A program made the position numbers and the translations under genes. A stretch of 64,000 bases of DNA from Lysobacter sp. Its GTDB lineage: Bacteria > Pseudomonadota > Gammaproteobacteria > Xanthomonadales > Xanthomonadaceae. The notes under the pieces were generated by a model. The model was given only the letters and a program-made list of their open reading frames with translations. It searched no databases and was not told where the DNA came from. The stretch is from NCBI GenBank assembly GCA_027306995.1, contig DAHUXS010000012.1, positions 62,001 to 126,000 of the forward strand, read 5' to 3'. Below, piece by piece: positions 32,612 to 44,503 of the stretch; positions within the stretch are counted from its first letter, which is position 1; each line of letters starts with the position of its first letter.

Positions 32612-33418
32612 TTATGGAACGGAATGGCCCACGCGCGACAGCTGGATGCCGTCGTGGCCCCAGTGCATCCAGATCGCGAAGGCGCGACCGCGCAGGTTGG
32701 CTTCCGGCAACATGCCCCAGAAACGCCCGTCGAGGCTGTTGTCGCGGTTGTCGCCCATGACGAAGTACTGGCCTTCCGGAACCACGACGTCCTGCTCGCC
32801 CTGCCCGCCCAGCGTCAGGGTGTCATCGGAGACCAGGATCGGATGCGGATGACCGGGCAGATCCTCGGTGCGCAACTCGGCCGGGCGCATCATGCCCTCG
32901 CCATCGCCCTCGGGCACCGCCTTGACGGTCTGGTATTTCACCGGGACGCCGTTGATGGTGAGCTGGCCCATGTGGTAGCCGACATGGTCGCCGGGCACGC
33001 CGATCACGCGCTTGACGAAATCCTCGCCCTTCTGCGGATCGTCCGGCGTCATCCCCGGGTACTTGAACACCACGACATCGCCGCGCTTCGGGTTGCCGGT
33101 CGGGATGATCCGGGTATTGGTGATCGGCAGGTGCAGGCCGTAGGCGAACTTGTTGACCAGGATGAAATCGCCGATCTGCAGCGATGGGATCATCGACCCC
33201 GAGGGAATGCGGAACGGTTCGGCGATGAAGGTGCGCAGCACCAGCACGATGGCCAGCACCGGGAAGAAGCTGCGCGCCGTCTCGATGAAGCCATTCTCGT
33301 TGCCTTCGTCGAGCAGGCTTTCCTCGCGCGACGCGCGTTTCCACACCCACTTGTCGAGCGCCCAGACGATGCCGGTGATAAGGGTGAGAATGACCAGGGC
33401 GGGTTCGAACCAGCGCAT
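32612..33418 (-). CDS. lepB: Signal peptidase I
   Basis: A 268-residue LepB with an N-terminal membrane span (LVILTLITGIVWALDKWVW), a second span (FFPVLAIVLVLRTFI), catalytic Ser S75 in FRIPSGSMIPSL, catalytic Lys K136 in GEDFVKRVIGVPGD and the box E sequence VMGDNRDNSLDGRFWG. It cleaves signal peptides at the outer face of the inner membrane. It follows lepA by 9 nt. Confidence 0.96.
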   Translation of the reverse strand: MRWFEPALVILTLITGIVWALDKWVWKRASREESLLDEGNENGFIETARSFFPVLAIVLVLRTFIAEPFRIPSGSMIPSLQIGDFILVNKFAYGLHLPITNTRIIPTGNPKRGDVVVFKYPGMTPDDPQKGEDFVKRVIGVPGDHVGYHMGQLTINGVPVKYQTVKAVPEGDGEGMMRPAELRTEDLPGHPHPILVSDDTLTLGGQGEQDVVVPEGQYFVMGDNRDNSLDGRFWGMLPEANLRGRAFAIWMHWGHDGIQLSRVGHSVP

Positions 33419-33427
33419 GTAATTTCC

Positions 33428-35245
33428 TTACTTGTTGTCGACCTGCAAGACCGCGAGGAAAGCTTCCTGGGGGATTTCCACCCGCCCGACCTGCTTCATC
33501 CGCTTCTTGCCTTCCTTCTGCTTCTCGAGCAGCTTCTTCTTGCGCGTGGCGTCGCCGCCGTAGCACTTGGCCAGCACGTTCTTGCGCAACGCTTTCACCG
33601 TGGTGCGCGCGATGACCTGGGCCCCGATCGCCGCCTGGATCGCCACGTCGAACATCTGGCGCGGGATCAGGTCCTTCATCTTCTCGGTCAGCTCGCGGCC
33701 GCGGCGATCGGCGTGCTGGCGGTGCACGATGATCGAGAGCGCGTCGACGCGATCGCCGTTGATCAATGTGTCGACACGCACGAACGGGCCGGCTTCGAAG
33801 CGCACGAAGTGGTAGTCGAGCGAGGCGTAACCGCGGCTCACCGACTTCAGCTTGTCGAAGAAGTCCAGAACCACTTCCGCCATCGGCAGTTCGTAGCTGA
33901 TCTGCACCTGGCTGCCCAGGTAGGTGATGCCGACCTGGCTGCCGCGCTTGTCTTCGCACAGCTTGATCACGCTGCCGACGTAATCGGGCGGCGTCAGGAT
34001 GTTGGCGCGGATGATCGGCTCGCGGATCTCGGCAACGGTATTCGCCGGCGGCAGCTTGGCCGGATTGTCCAGCGGCATCACTTCGCCGTCGGTCTTCAGC
34101 ACTTCATAGATCACCGTCGGCGCGGTGGTGATCAGGTTGAGATCGTATTCGCGCTCCAGGCGCTCCTGCACGATTTCCATGTGCAGCATGCCGAGGAAGC
34201 CGCAGCGGAAACCGAAGCCCATCGCTTCCGAGCTTTCCGGCTCGAAACGCAGCGCCGCGTCGTTGAGGCGCAACTTTTCCAGCGCCTCGCGCAGGTCCGG
34301 GTAGTCCTCGCTGTCGACCGGGAACAGGCCGGCGAACACGCGCGGCTGCATCTCCTGAAAGCCCGGCAGCGGCTGCGGCGCGGGATCGGCGGTCAAGGTC
34401 AGGGTGTCGCCGACCGGCGCGCCGTGCACGTCCTTGATCGACGCGGTGACCCAGCCCACTTCGCCGGCCTTGAGCTTTGCCAGCACTTTTCGTTTTGGCG
34501 TGAACACCCCGACCTTGTCGACCAGGTGGCTGCGGCCGGTGGACATCACCAGCAGCTTGTCGCCGGGCTTGATCTCGCCCTGCATCACGCGCACCAGCGA
34601 CACCACGCCGAGATAGTTGTCGAACCAGGAGTCGATGATCAACGCCTGCAGCTTGTCGGTATCGCGCGGCTTCGGCGGCGGAATGCGCGCGACGATCGCT
34701 TCCAGCACGTCCTGCACGTTGAGGCCGGTCTTGGCGCTGATGGCGACGGCGTCTTCGGCATCGATGCCGATCACCGCCTCGATCTCCTTCTTGACGCGCT
34801 CGATGTCGGCGGTCGGCAGGTCGATCTTGTTGAGCACCGGAACCACTTCCAGTCCCTGCTCCACCGCGGTGTAGCAGTTGGCGACCGATTGCGCCTCGAC
34901 GCCCTGGGCGGCGTCCACCACCAGCAGTGCGCCCTCGCAGGCCGCCAGCGAGCGGCTCACTTCATAGCTGAAGTCGACGTGGCCGGGCGTGTCGATGAAG
35001 TTGAGCTGGTAGGTCTCGCCGTTCTTCGCCGTATACGGCAGCGATACCGACTGCGCCTTGATGGTGATGCCGCGCTCGCGCTCGATCGGATTGGAGTCGA
35101 GCACCTGCGCCTCCATCTCGCGGGCCTCGAGGCCGCCACAGAGCTGGATGATGCGGTCGGCCAACGTCGATTTGCCATGATCGACGTGGGCGATGATCGA
35201 GAAATTGCGGATATTCCGCATGGAAGCAGGCGTTTCGGAGGACAT
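33428..35245 (-). CDS. lepA: Elongation factor 4 (LepA)
   Basis: A 605-residue translational GTPase. It has G1 [10 protein letters not shown]3 [13 protein letters not shown]4 NKIDLP, and the LepA-specific C-terminal domain ([51 protein letters not shown]). It remodels stalled or mis-translocated ribosomes and affects initiation. ATG 35245 has no strong SD; ATG 35221 (MRNIRNFS) is an alternative. It precedes lepB as in most gammaproteobacteria. Confidence 0.96.
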   Translation of the reverse strand: MSSETPASMRNIRNFSIIAHVDHGKSTLADRIIQLCGGLEAREMEAQVLDSNPIERERGITIKAQSVSLPYTAKNGETYQLNFIDTPGHVDFSYEVSRSLAACEGALLVVDAAQGVEAQSVANCYTAVEQGLEVVPVLNKIDLPTADIERVKKEIEAVIGIDAEDAVAISAKTGLNVQDVLEAIVARIPPPKPRDTDKLQALIIDSWFDNYLGVVSLVRVMQGEIKPGDKLLVMSTGRSHLVDKVGVFTPKRKVLAKLKAGEVGWVTASIKDVHGAPVGDTLTLTADPAPQPLPGFQEMQPRVFAGLFPVDSEDYPDLREALEKLRLNDAALRFEPESSEAMGFGFRCGFLGMLHMEIVQERLEREYDLNLITTAPTVIYEVLKTDGEVMPLDNPAKLPPANTVAEIREPIIRANILTPPDYVGSVIKLCEDKRGSQVGITYLGSQVQISYELPMAEVVLDFFDKLKSVSRGYASLDYHFVRFEAGPFVRVDTLINGDRVDALSIIVHRQHADRRGRELTEKMKDLIPRQMFDVAIQAAIGAQVIARTTVKALRKNVLAKCYGGDATRKKKLLEKQKEGKKRMKQVGRVEIPQEAFLAVLQVDNK

Positions 35246-35300
35246 GCGGATCGGCGGACAACCAGGTGATCGGGGCCGATCGGCGGCCCACGGGACATAA

Positions 35301-35324
35301 GCGCGGCATTATCGCATGCCGCGC
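35301..35324. repeat. Hairpin between mucD and lepA
   Basis: GCGCGGCAT and ATGCCGCGC form a 9-bp perfect stem with a 6-nt loop, in the 101-bp gap between mucD and lepA. On the minus strand it is followed by TTATGTCCC, not a U-run; it could be an attenuator or weak terminator. Confidence 0.45.
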
Positions 35325-35346
35325 CTGTTGCCCGGCTTCCGGGAGT

Positions 35347-36837
35347 TCAGCGATCGACCGGAACCGTGACGAAGGCCTGCCCGGCCTCGTTGCGGACCAG
35401 CAGCATCGCGCTGTCGCCCTTCTTCAGCTTGGCCAGTTCGGCCTGCAGGGCCGCGGCCGAGCCGACCCGGGTCCGTCCCACCGCCAGGATGACGTCGCCG
35501 CGGCTGAGGCCGGCATCGCGGGCGGCATCGCCGCGCACCTCGGCCACGCCCACGCCCTCGCCTGCGCGCAGGCCGAGCTCGCGACGGTCATCGGCGTCGA
35601 GATTCTCCAGTTGCAGGCCGAGGCGATTGCCAGCCGCGGTCGGGACCGCCGGCGTCGGCCGCCCGTTGCCCGCACTCGCCACGTCATTGCGGTCATCCAG
35701 CGCACCGAGGGTCACCGGGATGTCGCGGTCGCGGCCATCGCGCCAGACAGTCACCGTCGCGCGGGTTCCCGGCGCGAGCAGACCCACCTTCGGCGCCAGT
35801 TCCGAATAGTCGCCAACGCGATCGCGGTTGAAGGCGCGGATCACATCCATCGACTGGATACCGGCCTTGTCGGCGGCACTACCCGGCTGCACCTGGTTCA
35901 CCAAGGCACCGCGCGTATCGGGCAAGCCCAGCGCCTTTGCATTGGTGGCATCGACCGGCTGCATCACCACGCCGAGCATGCCGTAGCGCACCTTGCCGTT
36001 CGCCTTGAGCTGCTTGACCGCAGCCATCGCGGTATCGATCGGGATCGCGAAACTGACGCCTTCGAAGCCGCCGGAATTGCTGAAGATCTGCGAGTTGATG
36101 CCGATCACTTCGCCGCGCGTGTTGAGCAACGGACCACCGGAGTTGCCGCGATTCACCGCGACGTCGGTCTGGATGAAGGGCACGTAGCTCTGGTTGCGAT
36201 TGTTGCGCCCGATTGCGCTGACGATGCCGGCCGTCACCGAATTGTTGAGACCGAACGGCGAACCGATCGCCACCGCCCACTGCCCCGGCTGCACGCTGGT
36301 GGAATCGCCGAGACGCAATGCCGGCAGGCCGGAGGCGTCGACATGCAGCAAGGCGACATCGGACTGTGCGTCGCGCCCCACCACCTTCGCCGGGAAATTG
36401 CGGCCATCGGGCAACTTCACCGTCACGCTGTCGGCGCCATCGACCACGTGGTTGTTGGTGAGGATGTCGCCACCGGCGGAAATGATGAAACCGCTGCCGA
36501 TCGCGGTGCCGCCCGGCTGGCCGCCGTCCGGCATGTTCGGCATCCCTTCGCCAAAGAAGCGGCGGAAGAATTCCGGCATGTCGCCCATGTCGGGCATTTG
36601 CTGGCGCGAGGACTGCGTGCGCTTGGGCTTGATCTTCGCTTCGATGTTGACCACGCCCGGCCCTACCGCCTTCACCAATCCGGTGAAATCCGGCAATCCG
36701 GCCACCAACGGTGCGGATTGTGGCGTGGCGGTGCTCTGCGCGTGCAAGGCGACGACCGGAACGGCGACCGTGGCGATGGCGAGGCTGCAAGCGACCGCAA
36801 GAGAACGGGACATACCTGGACGACGAAGTGGATTCAT
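35347..36837 (-). CDS. mucD: Periplasmic Do-type serine protease (MucD/DegP-like)
   Basis: A 496-residue HtrA protease. The signal peptide spans residues 1-34 (ending VVALHAQ). The trypsin-like domain has H130 (LTNNHVVDGA), D160 (DAQSDVALL) and S233 (VNRGNSGGPLLN). Two PDZ domains follow (LGVVMQPVDATNAKALGL...; LDADDRRELGL...VGVAEVRGDAARDAGLSRGDVILAV). It degrades misfolded envelope proteins. It sits behind rpoE-rseA, as mucD does in Pseudomonas and degP-type genes do in Xanthomonas. ATG 36837 has AAGGA upstream and gives the signal peptide. Confidence 0.95.
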   Translation of the reverse strand: MNPLRRPGMSRSLAVACSLAIATVAVPVVALHAQSTATPQSAPLVAGLPDFTGLVKAVGPGVVNIEAKIKPKRTQSSRQQMPDMGDMPEFFRRFFGEGMPNMPDGGQPGGTAIGSGFIISAGGDILTNNHVVDGADSVTVKLPDGRNFPAKVVGRDAQSDVALLHVDASGLPALRLGDSTSVQPGQWAVAIGSPFGLNNSVTAGIVSAIGRNNRNQSYVPFIQTDVAVNRGNSGGPLLNTRGEVIGINSQIFSNSGGFEGVSFAIPIDTAMAAVKQLKANGKVRYGMLGVVMQPVDATNAKALGLPDTRGALVNQVQPGSAADKAGIQSMDVIRAFNRDRVGDYSELAPKVGLLAPGTRATVTVWRDGRDRDIPVTLGALDDRNDVASAGNGRPTPAVPTAAGNRLGLQLENLDADDRRELGLRAGEGVGVAEVRGDAARDAGLSRGDVILAVGRTRVGSAAALQAELAKLKKGDSAMLLVRNEAGQAFVTVPVDR

Positions 36838-36919
36838 GGCGATGGTCCTTGGAACTGGCATGGGATAAGCCCCTGCATGGGCAGGAATGCGATGGAACGG
36901 TTGCGCTGCCGAACCCGCC

Positions 36920-37744
36920 TCAACGGTTCGGCAGTGGCTCTTCGTGAGCGCGATGCGGCGCGAAGGGGTTGCCGGGATTGCCGTCGCTGCGGAAATCGGC
37001 ATTGAGCCCGGAATTGAATCCCGGCAGCACGGCCTTGGGCCATGCCAACTCCGATTGCGGCGCGGCTGCCCGCATGGTGAACGGATTGCGGTCCACCTTC
37101 GATTTCGCCGGAGCCACCGTCGCAACCGCGACTGCGCGTTCGGGCGCGGTTGGCGCAACCTCTTGCGAGTCATCGTGCACGCGACTGGAAACGCTGGCGA
37201 CCGCATCGCGTTGACGATGACGCGCCACGACATCGGCGACGCGATGCTGCACGGGTTCGGAAACCGCATCGACCGCAGCTGATTGCTTCGCCGGAATTTT
37301 CACCGATGCCGTGATCGCAGCCGCCGCCACCGGCGTGGTGGTGGCAGGCGCAGTCGAAACCGTCGCGACTTCCTTCGCCGCCGGAATCGAAACGGGATTC
37401 GTGGTGCCCGGCAGGTTCAGCGCGGCGATGCCAAGCGCCGCCACTGCAGCCAGCCCGCCACCCCACAGCATCCAGCCACGACGTTGTTGCGGTTTCGCGG
37501 TCAATTGCGCCTGCTCGCGCTGGATCGCCGCGCGCACGCGATTGGCGAAATCGTCTTCGCCACCGGATCGCGCATTGGTGCGCAGGATGTCGCCGGCCAA
37601 CTGCCAGCGCACCAGCTGGCCAACCAGGGCGTCGTCGTGCTGGAGGCGGCGTTGCAGGAAACGCGCGGCGTCGCCATCGAGTTCGCCGTCGAGCAGGGCC
37701 GATAGCTGTTCGCGTGCATTCTCGTCGATGAAATCGTGCTTCAT
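36920..37744 (-). CDS. rseA: Sigma-E anti-sigma factor RseA
   Basis: A 274-residue protein with an N-terminal RseA domain (ENAREQLSALLDGELDGDAARFLQRRLQHDDALVGQLVRWQLAGDILR), one membrane span (GWMLWGGGLAAVAALGIAALNL) and a periplasmic region rich in Ala/Thr/Val/Pro. It should hold sigma-E inactive until cleaved under envelope stress. The periplasmic domain is not clearly like MucA or E. coli RseA, and no rseB gene follows; mucD is next. Its start overlaps the rpoE stop (ATGA). Confidence 0.92.
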   Translation of the reverse strand: MKHDFIDENAREQLSALLDGELDGDAARFLQRRLQHDDALVGQLVRWQLAGDILRTNARSGGEDDFANRVRAAIQREQAQLTAKPQQRRGWMLWGGGLAAVAALGIAALNLPGTTNPVSIPAAKEVATVSTAPATTTPVAAAAITASVKIPAKQSAAVDAVSEPVQHRVADVVARHRQRDAVASVSSRVHDDSQEVAPTAPERAVAVATVAPAKSKVDRNPFTMRAAAPQSELAWPKAVLPGFNSGLNADFRSDGNPGNPFAPHRAHEEPLPNR

Positions 37745-38346
37745 GATTGGCTCCGGGTCGCGCCCTGGCCCAGCAGCGGGCGCAACGCGCTGTCGATGGC
37801 ATCGCGGGCACGGAAGATGCGCGAACGCACCGTGCCGATCGGGCAGCCCATCCGCCCGGCGATCTCCTCGTAACTCAAACCGTCCACTTCGCGCAGGGTG
37901 ATGGCGACGCGCAGTTCCTCGGGCAGCGTGGCGAAGGCCTGCATCACCGCGGTCTCCACTTCCTGGCGCATCGCCTCGCGTTCCGGGGTATCGGAATCGC
38001 GCATGCGCAGCCCACCCGCGTATTCCTCGGCATCGGCGAAATCGATGTCGTCGGTCGGCGGCCGGCGCTTTTGCGCGGCGAGGTGGTTCTTGGCCGTGTT
38101 CACCGCGATCCGGTGCATCCACGTCGAGAACTGGGCATCGCCGCGGAAGCTGCCGATGGCGCGATAAGCGCGCAGGAAGGCTTCCTGCGCCACGTCCTGG
38201 CATTCGCTCCAGTCGCTGATGTAGCGGCCGATGAGCGCAGTCACCCGCGCCTGGTGCTTGCGCACCAGTTGGTCGAATGCCGGCTGCTGGCCGCCTTGGA
38301 CTCGGCGGACCAGCTCGGCATCGAGGTCATCGATCGGCTCGGCCAT
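37741..38346 (-). CDS. rpoE: RNA polymerase sigma-E factor (RpoE/AlgU)
   Basis: A 201-residue ECF sigma factor. Region 2 is AFDQLVRKHQARVTALIGRYISDWSECQDVAQEAFLRAYRAIGSFRGDAQFSTWMHRIAVNTAKNHL and region 4 LPEELRVAITLREVDGLSYEEIAGRMGCPIGTVRSRIFRARDAID; both are very close to AlgU/RpoE. It directs the envelope-stress regulon. ATG 38346 (MAEPIDDLDAELVRRVQ) fits family N-termini better than the ATGs at 38379 and 38424. A sigma-E-type promoter lies 67 bp upstream. Confidence 0.96.
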   Translation of the reverse strand: MAEPIDDLDAELVRRVQGGQQPAFDQLVRKHQARVTALIGRYISDWSECQDVAQEAFLRAYRAIGSFRGDAQFSTWMHRIAVNTAKNHLAAQKRRPPTDDIDFADAEEYAGGLRMRDSDTPEREAMRQEVETAVMQAFATLPEELRVAITLREVDGLSYEEIAGRMGCPIGTVRSRIFRARDAIDSALRPLLGQGATRSQS

Positions 38347-38412
38347 GGTCAGGACTGTTGACTGCGTGAAAACCTGCATTGAACGGGTTGTCAGGTCGAC
38401 TGGATTGCGGCT

Positions 38413-38440
38413 TTCGACCACCAACCCGGCCCGGAGTTCC
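38413..38440 (-). promoter_or_regulatory. Sigma-E-type promoter of rpoE
   Basis: On the minus strand GGAACTC (38440-38434), a 15-bp spacer and GTCGAA (38418-38413). This differs from the E. coli sigma-E consensus GGAACTT-N15-GTCTAA by one base in each box. It supports autoregulation of the rpoE-rseA-mucD operon. Confidence 0.72.
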
Positions 38441-38519
38441 CGACCCCGCCATTTGACCTCAGATGAACGCCTTGGGGATGATAGTCAGCTGAATCCATAC
38501 GCCAAGGAATGTCCCCGCC

Positions 38520-40571
38520 ATGAGCTCGCGCTTCGACGGCCTGCAACTGCGCAACTGGCGCCACGAAACCCGCCCCGACGGCGTCGAGGTCATCGCCTTC
38601 GATCGCGAGGGCCAGTCGGTGAACAGTTTCTCGCAGGAAGCCTTGCGCGAACTCGGGCTGATGGTCGAGCGACTGGCGATGGATCCACCGCGCGGCGTGG
38701 TCTTCCGTTCCGCCAAGGAGCGCGGCTTCATCGCCGGCGCCGACCTCAACGAGTTCCAGAAATTCGACGCCAACGGCACCACGGCCGACGCCATCCGTCG
38801 TGGCCAGCAGGTCTTCGAGCGCATCGCCCGTCTGCCCTGCCCGACGGTCGCGGCGATCCACGGCTTCTGCATGGGTGGCGGCACCGAACTGTCGCTGGCC
38901 TGCCGCTATCGCATTGCCAGCAACGATGCCTCGACGCGGATCGGCCTGCCGGAAGTGAAGCTTGGCATCTTCCCGGGTTGGGGCGGCAGCGTGCGCCTGC
39001 CGCGCCTGATCGGCGCACCGGCCGCGTTCGACCTGATGCTGACCGGTCGCACCGTCAGTGCATCGGCGGCGCGCGCGATGGGACTGGTCGACAAGGTGGC
39101 CGATCCCGCCGTACTGGTCGACACCGCAGCCGAACTCGCGTTGCGCGGCAGCGTGCGCCCGTTCAAGCAGCGTGCGCTGGCTTCGCTCACCAACCTGTGG
39201 CCGACGCGGCAACTGCTGGCGCCGCAGATGGCCAAGCAGGTCGCGCGCAAGGCACCGAAGGCGCATTACCCGGCGCCCTATGCCTTGATCGAAAGCTGGC
39301 GTCGCCCCGGATTCTTCAGCACCACGTCGGCGCAACTCGACAGCGAACGACGCGGCGTGGTCGCGATGTCGGCGACACCGACCGCGCGCAACCTCATCCG
39401 CGTGTACTTCCTGCAGGAACGCCTGAAGTCGCTCGGCACCGGCGATTCCGGCATCCGCAACGTGCACGTGATCGGCGCCGGCGTGATGGGCGGCGATATC
39501 GCGGCATGGTCGGCCTACAAGGGATTCGACGTCACGCTGCAGGATCGCGAGCAGCGCTTCATCGATGGCGCGCTGTCGCGCTCCGCGGAATTGTTCGCCA
39601 AGCGCGTGAAGGATGATGCGAAACGACCGCAGGTCGCGGCACGCCTGAAGGGCGATCTCGCCGGCGATGGCATTGCCAATGCCGACCTGGTGATCGAGGC
39701 GATCATCGAGAATCCCGACGCCAAGCGCGCGTTGTACGCCGATGTCAAACCGCGCATGAAGGACGGCGCGCTGCTCACCACCAATACTTCTTCGATCCCG
39801 CTGGACGAATTGCGCGAACACGTGCGCAACCCCGCGCGTTTCGCCGGCTTGCATTACTTCAATCCGGTGGCGCTGATGCCGCTGGTGGAACTGATCCGCC
39901 ACGACACGATGGATGCGGGCACGCAGCAACGCCTCGCCGCGTTCTGCAAGGCGCTCGACAAGTTGCCGGTCCCGGTCGCGGGCACCCCGGGCTTCCTCGT
40001 CAACCGCGTGCTGTTCCCCTATCTGCTGGAGGCCGCGCGCGCGTTGTCGGAAGGCATTCCCGGTCCGGTGCTCGACAAGGCCGCGACGCGTTTCGGCATG
40101 CCGATGGGCCCGATCGAACTGATCGATACCGTCGGCCTCGATGTCGCCGCGGGCGTCGGCGCGGAGCTCGCGCCCTTCCTCGGTCTCGAGATTCCCGCCG
40201 CACTGTCGACGCCGCCGGAAGCCGGCAAGCGCGGCAAGAAGGACGGGCAAGGCCTGTATGCATGGAAGGATGGCAAGGCGATCAAGCCGGAAGTACCGTC
40301 CGGTTACCAGGCCCCCGCGGATCTCGAGGATCGCCTGATCCTGCCGCTGGTCAACGAAGCCGTGGCCTGCCTGCACGAAGGCGTGGTCGCCGATGCCGAC
40401 CTGCTCGATGCCGGCGTGATCTTCGGCACCGGTTTCGCGCCGTTCCGCGGCGGCCCGATCCAGTACGTGCGCGAGACTGGCGTCGATGCGCTGCTTGCAC
40501 GACTCAAGGCGTTGCAGGCGACGCACGGCGATCGCTTCGCGCCGCGGCCCGGCTGGGACGCACTGCGCTGA
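38520..40571 (+). CDS. fadJ: FadJ/FadB-type enoyl-CoA hydratase / 3-hydroxyacyl-CoA dehydrogenase
   Basis: A 683-residue bifunctional beta-oxidation enzyme. The crotonase half has the oxyanion-hole region GFIAGADLNEF and glutamates in GGGTELSLACRYRIA and GLPEVKLGIFPGWGGSVRLPRLIG. The dehydrogenase half has the NAD-binding VIGAGVMGGDIAAW and catalytic His in GLHYFNPVALMPLVEL. It hydrates enoyl-CoA and oxidises the 3-hydroxyacyl-CoA. No thiolase gene is adjacent, so it must pair with an unlinked thiolase. It is divergent from rpoE (173-bp gap) and convergent with pilZ. Confidence 0.93.
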   Translation: MSSRFDGLQLRNWRHETRPDGVEVIAFDREGQSVNSFSQEALRELGLMVERLAMDPPRGVVFRSAKERGFIAGADLNEFQKFDANGTTADAIRRGQQVFERIARLPCPTVAAIHGFCMGGGTELSLACRYRIASNDASTRIGLPEVKLGIFPGWGGSVRLPRLIGAPAAFDLMLTGRTVSASAARAMGLVDKVADPAVLVDTAAELALRGSVRPFKQRALASLTNLWPTRQLLAPQMAKQVARKAPKAHYPAPYALIESWRRPGFFSTTSAQLDSERRGVVAMSATPTARNLIRVYFLQERLKSLGTGDSGIRNVHVIGAGVMGGDIAAWSAYKGFDVTLQDREQRFIDGALSRSAELFAKRVKDDAKRPQVAARLKGDLAGDGIANADLVIEAIIENPDAKRALYADVKPRMKDGALLTTNTSSIPLDELREHVRNPARFAGLHYFNPVALMPLVELIRHDTMDAGTQQRLAAFCKALDKLPVPVAGTPGFLVNRVLFPYLLEAARALSEGIPGPVLDKAATRFGMPMGPIELIDTVGLDVAAGVGAELAPFLGLEIPAALSTPPEAGKRGKKDGQGLYAWKDGKAIKPEVPSGYQAPADLEDRLILPLVNEAVACLHEGVVADADLLDAGVIFGTGFAPFRGGPIQYVRETGVDALLARLKALQATHGDRFAPRPGWDALR

Positions 40572-40578
40572 CGCGCGA

Positions 40579-40931
40579 TTACATCGTCGCGGTCGGTTTG
40601 TCCGATTCGAGGCGGCCGGCGAGCTCGACCTCGAGCTTGCCGCGCAAGGTCACCGCTTCGGCAGTGTCGTCGAATTGCACGCCGATACCGGCCGGGCGTC
40701 CGCCCTGTGCGCCGGGCGGCGTCACCCAGACCACGCGTCCCGAGACCGGGATGCGCTCTGTCGATCCCGGCAGCGTGACCAACAGGAATACCGGATCGCC
40801 GAGGAAGTGGCGCTTGGTCGTGCGCACGAACAGGCCACCATTGCGGACGAAGGGCATGTAGGCCTCGTAGACCTGGTCCTTGTCGGCCAACGGCAACGAC
40901 ACGATGGCCTGGCGTCCGCCCTGCGGTGTGC

Positions 40932-40935
<4 letters not shown>
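40579..40935 (-). CDS. pilZ: PilZ-domain protein, type IV pilus biogenesis
   Basis: A 118-residue single PilZ-domain protein: MSTPQGGRQAIVSLPLADKDQVYEAYMPFVRNGGLFV, VTLPGSTERIPVSGRVVWVTPPGAQGGRPAGIGVQF. It lacks the N-terminal RxxxR motif needed to bind cyclic-di-GMP, as in PilZ of Pseudomonas and Xanthomonas, which acts in type IV pilus assembly by contacting PilB and FimX. Its position after tmk-holB is the standard one. It overlaps holB by 4 nt. Confidence 0.93.
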
Positions 40936-43680
<2,745 letters not shown>

Positions 43681-43697
43681 CGTCTTCCATTCGTCCG

Positions 43698-44501
43698 TCA
43701 GGCCAAGCCCGGATGGGCTTCGGCGAGTTGGCGCTGCAGGTCGCGAACGTCCTCGCTTGCGGGCCATTCGCGCGCATCGAGGCGGCGCACCGGCAGGATA
43801 CCGCGCACCGCATTGCAGAGGAATATGGCGGATGAACGCTCGACGGCGTCGCGATCCAGCACGGTTTCGCGCACCCGCGCATGGCGCAACAGCCAATCGC
43901 GGCAGATCCCGGCGACGCCCGATCGATCGATCTTCGGCGTGCACCAGCCATCGCCGTCATGGATAAAGAGATTGGCCGAAGTCGCCGAGATCACGTTTCC
44001 CGACACATCGCGCATCAGGCCTTCGTCGGCATTCGCCGCGACCACCTCGCGACGCGCCAGCACCTGCTCGAGGCGATTGCAGTGCTTGATGCCCGCCAAT
44101 GCAGGTTGGTCGGCGAGCGTGGTTAGGCACCAGACGATGTCGATCGCCGGCATCGAGGCCGGCGCATCATGCAGCGACAGGATCCATGTCGGCTCCGAAT
44201 GCATTGGCGGCGCGTAGCCGCGACCGCCCGCGCCACGAGTGACCATCAGCTTGAATACGGCGGAATCCTGGCCCGCGCACATGGCTGCGATCTCCGCGCG
44301 CAACGATGCTTCGCCAGGGAGATCGATGGCCAGCCGTTGCGCACCGCGCTGCAAACGCTGCAAATGCGCGTCCAGCCACGGAATATCGCCGCGATGCACG
44401 CGCATGGTCTCGAACAGTCCATCGCCATAGGCGAGTCCGCGATCGGCCGGGTCGATGGAATCGACTTGCAGGCTGCCGCGGAATATACGCACCACATCCA
44501 C
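43698..44501 (-). CDS. pabC: Aminodeoxychorismate lyase
   Basis: A 267-residue PLP enzyme of the branched-chain-aminotransferase fold. It has RGLAYGDGLFETMRVHRGDIPWLDAHLQRL, the PLP-lysine region GIKHCNRLEQVLARREV and EGLMRDVSGNVISATSANLFI. It converts aminodeoxychorismate to p-aminobenzoate and pyruvate in folate synthesis. Start is GTG 44501, six nt after AGGG and just behind the pabB stop. The reading frame does not extend upstream with meaningful sequence. Confidence 0.92.
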   Translation of the reverse strand: MDVVRIFRGSLQVDSIDPADRGLAYGDGLFETMRVHRGDIPWLDAHLQRLQRGAQRLAIDLPGEASLRAEIAAMCAGQDSAVFKLMVTRGAGGRGYAPPMHSEPTWILSLHDAPASMPAIDIVWCLTTLADQPALAGIKHCNRLEQVLARREVVAANADEGLMRDVSGNVISATSANLFIHDGDGWCTPKIDRSGVAGICRDWLLRHARVRETVLDRDAVERSSAIFLCNAVRGILPVRRLDAREWPASEDVRDLQRQLAEAHPGLA

Positions 44502-44503
44502 AT

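Noticed and set aside
32603-35269. An 888-codon plus-strand open frame opposite lepB and lepA
   Set aside because: His/Asp/Arg-rich composition without any domain, fully covered by two certain genes on the other strand.
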